A stretch of 13,220 bases of DNA from Entophlyctis helioformis. Its lineage: Eukaryota > Chytridiomycota > Chytridiomycetes > Chytridiales > Chytriomycetaceae. The notes beneath the pieces are model-generated. The model did not search any database and was not told where the DNA came from. It worked only from the letters and a program-made list of their open reading frames with translations. Position numbers and translations under genes: made by a program. The stretch spans positions 1 to 13,220 of the forward strand of contig JAHLKH010000422.1 in assembly GCA_025526915.1 (NCBI GenBank), written 5' to 3'. Below, piece by piece: positions 1 through 6,705 of this stretch. The first letter of the stretch is position 1. Each line of letters starts with the position of its first letter.

Positions 1-385
1 CGATGAACATGCCGCTGACGCCGGACCTCGCCGACTCGCAGCACGCTCATCGTCGCAGCACTGTCGCCGGCCGTGGACAGGAGACGAACCAGTCATCGTC
101 GTCGCCTTCGTCGTTGCGTCCGCCGCCACCGGCCCGTCTCGCGCGGGTTTGTCAGCCGCACGCGGTGTCATGTACAAGGGGCACCACGTGGATGCGTTCC
201 GTGTTGTCATTGCCAACCCGCTCACTGCGTGGCCCGACGTGGAGGCGGTGGTCGCTGAGCAGCTGGTCATTGGCGCCGAGATCGAGGCGGTCATGGAGCG
301 CGAGGCCATGCGCCGGAGGATACGGTCCATGTTTCCTGTGCCGGGTCGTGACGCCTGGTGGGACGAGTCGCCCTTTGACTTGTAG
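1..385 (+). CDS. 3' end of an unidentified protein-coding gene (partial)
   Basis: The frame starting at base 2 is open from the window edge to a TAG at 383-385. Its last part reads like a real protein: MYKGHHVDAFRVVIAN, then a charged helical stretch (AEIEAVMEREAMRRRIR), and it ends AWWDESPFDL. The upstream part (about 60-140) is rich in Arg, Ser and Pro in every frame and may be intronic. The sequence TTTGTCAG just before base 165 would make a good 3' splice site, so the true last exon may begin there. I do not recognise the family. The helix followed by a Trp-rich tail loosely recalls small mitochondrial complex subunits, but not enough to name one. The gene starts outside the window. Confidence 0.5.
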   Translation, partial: DEHAADAGPRRLAARSSSQHCRRPWTGDEPVIVVAFVVASAATGPSRAGLSAARGVMYKGHHVDAFRVVIANPLTAWPDVEAVVAEQLVIGAEIEAVMEREAMRRRIRSMFPVPGRDAWWDESPFDL

Positions 386-1031
386 CTGGGCTGTTGGTGG
401 GGCGAGCGGCGTCTGTCAGTAAAGTCTCTTTGTGGGGACATGTTTGATTGTTCTATTCTTGGTTGGGTTGTAGATGGGTGTTGGAGTGCACGGTCGCGTG
501 CTGGAACTGCAGGACGGTGCTCGAGAGCGGGCTGGCTGGCTGCTACTCTGGATCGCCTGCTGTGCGCTTCTGTCGTGCTGTGCAGGCGAGGCAGGCTGTT
601 GGCGAGCTTGGACGCACACTCTGACCTGTATGCAGAGGGATTGTCGGTCGTGGTGTGTGTGGGTGTGTGTGTATGTGCAGGACGCTCAGCATATCCAAAG
701 AAGCATCAAGCCGCTCGTTCCATGCTGTTTCTTGATTAAAGGGTTGAGCAGTTGAGCAGGACACATGGCAGCCAAGCCGCTTCTCAATGGTATGACATGG
801 CATTCAACAAGAAGTGCATCGACTGAGCCGATCTGATCAGCAATGCAGGTCGATGCTGGCAGCGCAGGCGTGGCAGATGCCACTGCGCCAACAACGAATC
901 TGGCAATGGCGAGATGAAGGACGCGTTTCGGCAGACCCACAAGGCGTGATGTTAAACTGCACTGCCAGCCACATAGAGTGTCACAATAGCAATGTATTTG
1001 ACAACCAACACAACAAACATGCATCGCTGCA
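386..1031. other. Intergenic region, no supported gene
   Basis: About 650 bp between the left-edge gene and the stop codon of the repeat-protein gene. The short open frames on both strands have no recognisable protein character and do not join through good splice sites. It should hold the 3' untranslated regions of two convergent genes. A TG-rich microsatellite lies at 651-677 and an ATTAAA, a weak candidate poly(A) signal, near 735. I see nothing else. Confidence 0.5.
651..677. repeat. Imperfect (TG)n microsatellite
   Basis: A run of TG dinucleotides interrupted by single substitutions (GGG and TAT), directly visible in the sequence. It lies in intergenic DNA and no gene function is implied. 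Confidence 0.85.
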
Positions 1032-2516
1032 TCAACGGCGGCAGCATGCGAATGGGTTCAAAAGACGGAACAAACGACTGAAGAAGCCCGCCGCGACTTT
1101 CTTCTTGTTCTTCGGTGGTTGTGCTGCCGCCATAGGTTCAGTCGTGGCGATGCCGAAATAATCGCCGAGGAGCGGCTGATGCTCGATGTGATGGTTGTCC
1201 GGAAAGCTCAGTGAGATGTTGGTGTTCTCAGTCTTTTCAGTTCGGGGGGCAAGTTCTGGTTCCGGTTCGGTGTGGGTGAAAACGGCCGGCTGGTCAAACA
1301 TGGTGTCGATGTTTTGCTCCAGCTTCTCGATCGTCTGGTCTCCATCGGCATTGCTGTCGCCGTCGCCGTCGACGTTGCCATTGGCGTTCGCATTGGCATC
1401 TCCATTGGCATCGGCCTTGACATCTCCATCTCCGTCGACATCGGCCTTGGTGCTGGCGTTTCCGTCGACATCGAGATTGGCATTGGCGTCGCCATTGGCA
1501 TCGGCCTTGAGATCTCCATCTCCGTCGACATCGGTCTTGGCGCTGGCATCTCCGTCGACATCGAGATTGGCATTGGCGTCGCCATTGGCATCGGCCTTGA
1601 GATCTCCATCGGCCTTGGGATCTCCGTCGGCCTTGACATCTCCGTCGACATCGGCCTTGGTGCTGGCGTTTCCGTCGACATCGACATCGGTCTTGGCGCT
1701 GGCGTTTCCGTCGACATCGACATCGGTCTTGGCGCTGGCGTTTCCGTCGACATCGAGATTGGCATTGGCGTCGCCATTGGCATCGGCCTTGAGATCTCCA
1801 TCGGCCTTGAGATCTCCGTCGGCCTTGACATCTCCGTCGACATCGGCCTTGGCGCTGGCGTTTCCGTCGACATCGAGATTGGCATTGGCGCTGGCGTTTC
1901 CGTCGACATCGAGATTGGCATTGGGCGTCGCCATTGGCATCGGCCTTGAGATCTCCATCGGCCTTGAGATCTCCGTCGGCCTTGACATCTCCGTCGACAT
2001 CGGCCTTGGCGCTGGCGTTTCCGTCGACATCGACATCGGTCTTGGCGCTGGCGTTTCCGTCGACATCGAGATTGGCATTGGCGTCGCCATTGGCATCGGC
2101 CTTGAGATCTCCATCGGCCTTGGGATCTCCGTCGGCCTTGACATCTCCGTCGACATCGGCCTTGGTGCTGGCGTTTCCGTCGACATCGAGATTGGCATTG
2201 GCGTCGCCATTGGCATCGGCCTTGGCATCTCCGTCGGCCTTGGCGTTGGCATCTCCATTGCCGTCACCGTCGGCCTTGGCATTGGCGTTGGCGTTTCCGT
2301 CGACATTGGCATTGGCGTTGGCATTGCCGTTGACATCAGCCAAGCCAGAAACGGGACTGGCCGCCAAAGTCGTTGCATGGCATGGCATGGCATACAAAGA
2401 GTCAGTCGATACACGAGATTGAAAGCCGCACGAGATGGCAGAGACGACTCACGCTTCATGGCTGACATGGAGCGGACTTGGCTGGCAATCCACTGGAGCA
2501 GTCTCGAGTGTCGCAT
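1032..2516 (-). CDS. Asp/Asn/Ala-rich tandem-repeat protein with basic Cys tail, frame-shifted inside the repeat
   Basis: One minus-strand ORF runs from ATG (2514-2516) to TGA (1032-1034), 494 codons. Its second half is a repeat built from phrases such as KADANGDANANLDVDGNAS, KTDVDVDGNAS and KADVDGDVKADGD. It then passes through an acidic segment (THTEPEPELAP) to a basic, hydrophobic end (KKKVAAGFFSRLFRLLNPF, then ACCRR). The first half is the same DNA repeat read one base out of phase, giving Met/Pro/Thr/Glu-rich sequence (MSTETPAPRP). The switch is an extra G at 1923-1925, absent from the other five copies of that segment. In the Asp/Asn frame an alternative start is the ATG at 2386-2388. 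DxDG phrases resemble calcium-binding loops of EF-hand or dockerin type, but Ca2+ binding is only inference. The CC near the end could be lipid-modified. The family is not recognised. A GTGAGT at 2452-2447 could be a splice donor, but its only nearby acceptor leads into the Met/Pro frame. Confidence 0.55.
   Translation of the reverse strand: MRHSRLLQWIASQVRSMSAMKRESSLPSRAAFNLVYRLTLCMPCHAMQRLWRPVPFLAWLMSTAMPTPMPMSTETPTPMPRPTVTAMEMPTPRPTEMPRPMPMATPMPISMSTETPAPRPMSTEMSRPTEIPRPMEISRPMPMATPMPISMSTETPAPRPMSMSTETPAPRPMSTEMSRPTEISRPMEISRPMPMATPNANLDVDGNASANANLDVDGNASAKADVDGDVKADGDLKADGDLKADANGDANANLDVDGNASAKTDVDVDGNASAKTDVDVDGNASTKADVDGDVKADGDPKADGDLKADANGDANANLDVDGDASAKTDVDGDGDLKADANGDANANLDVDGNASTKADVDGDGDVKADANGDANANANGNVDGDGDSNADGDQTIEKLEQNIDTMFDQPAVFTHTEPEPELAPRTEKTENTNISLSFPDNHHIEHQPLLGDYFGIATTEPMAAAQPPKNKKKVAAGFFSRLFRLLNPFACCRR
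1355..2335 (-). repeat. Long coding tandem repeat, mainly RNY codons
   Basis: About 1 kb of mixed 6-, 12- and longer-base units. On the minus strand they follow a purine-any-pyrimidine codon pattern (GAC GTC GAC GGC AAC GCC AAT). The core phrase ADANGDA occurs seven times. Almost no stop-forming triplets arise in any frame, so several frames on both strands stay open. Copies differ by whole codons and occasional synonymous changes, as expected from slippage or unequal exchange kept in frame. The exception is the extra base near 1923. Confidence 0.85.
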
Positions 2517-2657
2517 CGCGAGTTGCCGTGATTGGAATGCGGTTTTGCAGAGCGAGCCGTTTTGGCTGGATGGGATGGTGGCAGATTCAGAGGGTCAGAG
2601 GAGCGAGCAAGACGAATGACATCAGCCACCAGACGAACAATGGCGGACAATGAGCAA

Positions 2658-3159
2658 TCAGATGAGAACTGTGCGTGATGGGAAGAGGATGACAAGGAGA
2701 CGCGCAGAAACGCGCAGAAACGCGCAGAGATACGCGCAGAAAGACGCTCGGAATGCATGATCAAGGGCCACACTGGCGGGGAAACAGCCACAGACGACAT
2801 GCCGGCTTACCTGCTGGCTTTCTTGCCGACTTGCCCGCCGGCACTCTCGGTGGCACTCGGATTGGCACCATCGGGATGCGAGGCGTGGCTGTTGACGGCT
2901 TCTTCGTGGGCGGTGGGCCAGCCAACGCCTTGGCTGCCTTGGCTGCCTTGGCGCGAATCGCCTCAAGACGGGCAGCTTCCAGGTCGGCCTCGTATTTTGC
3001 GGCGAGACGAGCAGTTTCGGCCTTGAGAGCCAGACGGGCGGCCTCGGCCTCGGCGGCTTCGGCAGCTGCAAAGCTGGCAACGTGGTTTGCCTTGCGCTTC
3101 TGCTCGCGAGCGCCTCCGTGGCGCGACTTGGTGTGAGTGTTCTGCGAGATATTGTTCAT
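2658..3159 (-). CDS. Small Ala/Lys/Glu-rich coiled-coil protein, two-exon model
   Basis: Starts at ATG 3157-3159 (MNNISQNTHTKSRHGGAREQ). A basic N-terminus is followed, at residues about 28-78, by an Ala/Glu/Lys/Arg-rich helix, very likely a coiled coil (AKYEADLEAARLEAIRAK). A Pro/Lys/Arg-rich tail follows (PPPTKKPST to SARKPA). A near-perfect donor CAG|GTAAGC at 2810 and an acceptor CACAG at 2669-2673 define an intron at 2669-2810. Joined exons 3159-2811 and 2668-2658 give 119 aa ending KPAVLI. If the intron is not removed, the frame stops at 2761 after 132 aa. I do not recognise the family. The basic tail would suit a nucleic-acid-associated or mitochondrial small protein, but nothing decides this. 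The region 5' of it carries two CRE-like sites. Confidence 0.65.
2701..2742. repeat. Tandem CGCGCAGAAA repeat inside a predicted intron
   Basis: Four copies of CGCGCAGAAA, the third with a G change and the fourth offset by two bases. On the transcribed (minus) strand they read TTTCTGCGCG and lie about 30-75 nt upstream of the proposed 3' splice site of the small coiled-coil gene. There they supply pyrimidine-rich blocks. Confidence 0.85.
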
Positions 3160-3588
3160 GATTGGAATGTATCAGATCTGATGGGGAAAGCGGGGAAGGG
3201 CGGCGCAGGATGTGTTTTGTGATTCCCGCAGCGGCTGCGAGTGCGACAGGTCTTGACACATGCCAGTGCGGCTGGTCAAGAGCAACTGAATGACGTGGCC
3301 GAATGACGTCACGTGTCGCTGGCTGGCGGTGACGGCGCGCAGTGGCATTCGCGTTGGCACAGAACGCAGACAGGCGGGTCGTGTCTGCCGTGCCACGAGA
3401 CTCGCCATGTTGGCTGCCTGTGTGGATGGAAAGCAGCACGCCTGCTGTTGCCTGCCTGCTGCATGGCGTGCCCCACGATGGACGGATGCGCAGAGCCCTC
3501 TACAACCAAGCAAACGCAACACAAGGTTCGTTGTAGCGAATTGCAAGTCATGTACATGTTGTGATTGCAGAGTCATTTTTCAAGAGGA
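3160..3588. other. Intergenic/promoter region between the coiled-coil gene and the tRNA
   Basis: About 430 bp upstream of the minus-strand coiled-coil gene and of the plus-strand tRNA. The open frames here are short, Cys/Arg/Trp-rich and unlike real proteins. It contains the CRE/E-box cluster at 3291-3315. No other gene is supported. Confidence 0.5.
3291..3315. promoter_or_regulatory. Two CRE-like (TGACGT) sites with an overlapping CACGTG
   Basis: TGACGTGG at 3291-3298 and the palindrome TGACGTCA at 3304-3311 are both preceded by GAA and spaced 13 bp apart. CACGTG (3310-3315) overlaps the second site. TGACGTCA is the classic ATF/CREB bZIP target and CACGTG a bHLH or bZIP target. They lie about 130-155 bp upstream of the coiled-coil gene's ATG, a plausible promoter distance. 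Function is inferred from motif and position only. Confidence 0.4.
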
Positions 3589-3660
3589 AGCACTGTGGAA
3601 CAGCGGAAGTTCGCTGGGCTCATAACCCAGAAGCCGTAGGATCGAAACCTACCAGTGCTA
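3589..3660 (+). tRNA. Initiator tRNA-Met (CAU)
   Basis: A complete 72-nt cloverleaf without intron. The acceptor stem AGCACTG (3589-3595) pairs with CAGTGCT (3653-3659), with discriminator A at 3660. The D stem is GAAC/GTTC (3598-3601 with 3609-3612). The anticodon stem is CTGGG/CCCAG (3614-3618 with 3626-3630), loop CTCATAA, anticodon CAT at 3621-3623. The T stem is GTAGG/CCTAC with loop ATCGAAA. Three features mark it as the eukaryotic initiator rather than elongator Met: the A1:U72 pair, three stacked G:C pairs at the base of the anticodon stem, and the AUCGAAA loop in place of TTCRANY. Internal Pol III boxes are visible: A box around 3596-3606 and B box GGATCGAAACC at 3639-3649. CCA is not encoded, as usual in eukaryotes. 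Confidence 0.95.
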
Positions 3661-3661
3661 C

Positions 3662-3666
3662 TTTTT
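3662..3666 (+). terminator. RNA polymerase III terminator (T5)
   Basis: TTTTT begins two bases after the tRNA discriminator base. A second T5 at 3672-3676 can act as a backup. Oligo-T on the non-template strand is the standard Pol III stop signal. Confidence 0.85.
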
Positions 3667-3725
3667 GCCGCTTTTTGGACCGCCCCATGAGTGGACTTAT
3701 TGTTTTTCCACAGACTGACAAACTG

Positions 3726-6281
3726 ATGGCGGACGGTGCCGGCAGTGTTTCTGCTGCCTTTTTCGAGCTCCTCAACACCACCACCGGCATCAAGCCAAAG
3801 CCGAGCCATACGCTGTCCAAGGACAAGCATGCCGCCGACGTCAAGGCTGCCCATAAGCTGCATTCAATAGCAGCAACAAAGAGCCGGAATGTTGGCAAGG
3901 CTGTCAAACCAAAGCCAGCCGCACGGCCAGCAGCCGACAAGTTAACGGCCGCACCAGCAGCAGACGCAGCCCATGTACAGCCGCAACAACAGAGCAACAG
4001 ACAGCAGCGCAAGCAACCGACATCTGCGACATCCACTGCAGCATCACGTCCGTTTCTCGTGAGAACGTCGCAACGCGTCGCCAGCCCATCGCGCATGCCA
4101 CGTCGAGACGTGCCCTCGAGAACACAATCCAACCTCGACCTGCTGCGTGCCAACATGAGTCTACCGCCCCTGCTGGTGGACGAGCTGCCGGCCGACGCAA
4201 GCGAGGAAGTGTATGTTGACGCCGAGCTCGATCCATGGCAACACGGTATGGTAGATCTTGCTGCAGTGCTCGTTACCAAGCTGGCTGGCTTTGCAGTGTT
4301 CATGTGCGCGGCGTGACCGACACTGACATGGGTGCAGCTGATTTGACCTGGAGCGATGAGGCACAGCAGCTCAAAGACAGGTTCCTTGCTCATCTGCGCC
4401 GCAAGTCGGGGAAAGGCCATGGCGACAAGGGCTCCGACACTGACACGCGCGACAAGGACCTGTTCTCTCTCGAGTATCTCCAAACCGTGTTCAAGTCGCT
4501 TCGTCTGCATGGCAAAGGCATCACCAAGATCGACACCATGCTGCTTGGATTCAAAGCGCTGACTGAGCTTTCGCTGACGGGGAATCTGATCAGCGAGGTG
4601 GACCATTTGCCACTGTCGCTGGAGATTCTGCACCTGAATGCCAATCGGTACGGCCAAGGCTTGGGTTGCCAAGCACTCGGCTGGGACTGACGATGGCACT
4701 TTGGCAGGATCACGGTGCCGCCCATGCTGGCACATCTCGACGCACTCGTCCACGTTGGCCTCAGCTACAACACCATCACGTCTGTCATACTTGCAGACAC
4801 ATTGGCCACAGCTTTGGCTGACACGAGCGTCTCGCGCGCAACACTCGCTCTCGACAAATCGCTGACAGCAAAGACCACGTCAGCAGGCACTGGCTTGACC
4901 AAATCACCGTCGCTCGCCAAATCCATGCGGCTGCCAGTCGGAACACTCCGATGGCTGCCACCGACCATCAAGTCGCTCGATCTAGCCTGGAACAACCTCT
5001 GCAATCTCGTGGAAACGGTCGCGTTCCTCGGGACGCTGCCGCATCTCAAGATCCTCTGTCTGCAAGGCAATCCACTGTATCTGCTGGCACCCTACCGCAG
5101 CTATGTCACGGGCCGGCTGCAAGGGCTTGTCCATCTAGACGGCACGTCGGTCTCGGAGGGCGAGATTTACAGTGCCGCCAGCAGGACATACAGCGATGCT
5201 CTGATGGAGAGCGTCAAAGTCCGGATCACGGCGAGCGAGATGACTGGCGTTGCGGAGCCCGTGGCAGCCGTGCCCGAGAACCCCGACCAGCCACCTGACG
5301 AGTACTATTACCATCTCGAGTTTGTGCTTAGTGGCATGCGCACGGAATCTGCGCCGATCGTGACGCAGCCTGTGCAGTGGAGCTCGCCGTCCATGGACTT
5401 TAAGTTTTCGACACAAGTGGCGCTGGACGTGTCTGCGAAGCTGCGTGACAGTTTTGGAGGTATGCCAGCCACTGCGCCACTGACCGGATGGCCGTCGCAG
5501 CTCAGGACTGACGCGATGATGGGGGTGCAGTTGGATACCTGGTGAGTCTGTACAAGAGACGCGTGGTGTACGTTGTCAGACCCGAGGGTGACGAGGGCGA
5601 GGCAACGTCGCGTACTGGATCTGGACGCGCCACATCGGCCAAAACGGCCGGGTCTGGCCGCAGCGGGTCTGGGCAGACAGCCAAAGGCGCCAACGGCAAG
5701 CCGGGTGCTGGCACTGGAGCCAAGCCTCCCGCAGGAGCAGCAGCAGGCGCAGGCGCAGCAGCAGCAGGTGCCAAGAAGCCACAAGACGCCAAGGGCGGCA
5801 AAGCGCCGCCAGCAGCGGCAGCAGCCGGTGCACAGGGAAAAGGTGCCAAGAAAGGTTCTAAGGACGAGCCCGGTGAGATGGCTGCTCTCTTTATTGCGTT
5901 TTCGGTGCCGCAGATTGCCTAGATGCTGATCTGCATGCGTGCATGTACAGTAGCGCAGTGGATGGCGGTCGATGCCGAGACGGTGCTGCAAGGCACGCAG
6001 CAGATATCGCTGAAGGAGTTTGTCGCAGGATCGGTAAGCATCCTGCAGCGTGCATGCAGAGTCTGAGGCGTTGTCGCATTCCAGCCGCTGATCCATGGCA
6101 TGGCCTGCAGCCGAGCGTGTCTGGCGACTTCCATCTGGTGTCGATGCCGCCCAAGCCCGTCGTGGCCGCGGTGGATGGCGCAGGAGCCGTTGCCGCTGCA
6201 TCGAGTGCGACGGCCGAGCAGCGCATTCCGTCCGTCGTTGCCACGCTGCAGGCCGGGTTTGCGCTCAATCCGAGCGGCTGA
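3726..6281 (+). CDS. Leucine-rich-repeat protein, LRRC43-like, six exons
   Basis: Model: exons 3726-4245, 4338-4647, 4708-5459, 5531-5872, 5951-6033 and 6111-6281 (2178 nt, 725 aa). All five introns (60-92 nt) are GT-AG and keep frame; several end TGCAG. Residues 1-170 are low-complexity, basic and Ala/Pro-rich. LRRs follow at about 228-300 (ALTELSLTGNLISEV, LEILHLNANRITV, LVHVGLSYNTITSV). After a Ser/Thr-rich insertion come two more at about 364-400 (IKSLDLAWNNL, LKILCLQGNPL) and an LRR cap (YRSYVTGRLQGLVHLDG). The C-terminal half has a beta-rich stretch, a Gly/Ala/Lys linker (about 549-641) and a short conserved-looking end. This layout fits the LRRC43 group, known in ciliated organisms, so a flagellar role is possible; the name rests on layout only. 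An in-frame ATG at 3687 is an alternative start. The last codons overlap SOM1. Confidence 0.8.
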
Positions 6282-6644
6282 AGGCCTCGAGGGCGGCCAG
6301 CGGGCCGAGGCGGGAGATGTGCACTTCCCTGGACGCATGCGTCGGGCACCTGTGTTGGGCCAGGCGGTGCCCGTCAGTGCGTGCACGGCAGGTACAACAG
6401 GCACAACAGGCACGGCAGGCAGCAGGCAGCAGGCAACTCACATGCGAATGAAGCGCTCGACGGGCGAGCACAGAATGCGGCTGCCGTCGACCCGGCACTC
6501 GTACTGCGTGAGCTTCTTGATGTGGCAGTCTGCGCATGCGTCCGTGGCGTGCTGTCCACCACCCGCAGCTGCACCACCAGCAGCAGCAGCGTCTGGCTGC
6601 AGTCGGCTCTTGCTGATCTTGGTCGTCGTTGCTGCTGCAGACAT
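6265..6644 (-). CDS. SOM1: Som1, mitochondrial inner membrane peptidase complex subunit
   Basis: Two exons, 6644-6442 and 6349-6265 (288 nt, 95 aa), with intron 6350-6441 (donor GTGAGT, acceptor CACAG). The N-terminus is Ala/Gly-rich. The core at residues 40-69 reads CHIKKLTQYEC, then RVDGSRILC, then SPVERFIRMC. Its cysteines are spaced C-x9-C-x8-C-x9-C (C40, C50, C59, C69), the pattern of fungal Som1, including the CSP..R.F segment; C37 is extra. The core Cys69 and the C-terminal tail appear only after splicing. In yeast, Som1 is a small intermembrane-space subunit of the Imp1/Imp2 inner-membrane peptidase, which removes sorting signals from some mitochondrial proteins. The length is close to that of yeast Som1 (74 aa). 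Neighbours: head-to-head with ATG7 (61 bp between start codons) and tail-to-tail with the LRR gene (17 bp coding overlap). Confidence 0.8.
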
Positions 6645-6705
6645 CGTTTCGTTGCGCGGGAAAGAAACCGCCGGTTCTCCCGCCAGATCACCGGCCAGAT
6701 CCGCC
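6645..6705. promoter_or_regulatory. 61-bp divergent promoter between SOM1 and ATG7
   Basis: Only 61 bp separate the start codon of SOM1 (minus, ATG at 6642-6644) from that of ATG7 (plus, 6706). Both promoters and 5' leaders must therefore share or overlap this sequence or extend into the neighbour's coding region. It has no TATA box. GCGGGAAA at 6656-6663 reads TTTCCCGC on the other strand, an E2F-like core; its significance is unknown. GCCATGG gives ATG7 a strong start context. Confidence 0.6.

Noticed and set aside
1..385. Left-edge gene considered as a complex I NDUFA5-type subunit
   Set aside because: Only a loose resemblance in one charged helix and a Trp-containing tail; the expected conserved motifs are not visible.
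1195..2619. A 474-codon plus-strand frame antisense to the Asp/Asn repeat gene (Ser/Leu/Ala/Pro-rich), plus Ile/Gly-rich frames in the same DNA
   Set aside because: The repeat's codon pattern avoids stops in nearly all frames. These frames have no non-repetitive protein-like ends, whereas the minus strand has a credible unique C-terminus.
3290..3576. Short Cys/Trp/Arg-rich frames upstream of the tRNA on both strands
   Set aside because: Composition resembles random translation, the frames overlap each other, and no splice or motif support was found.
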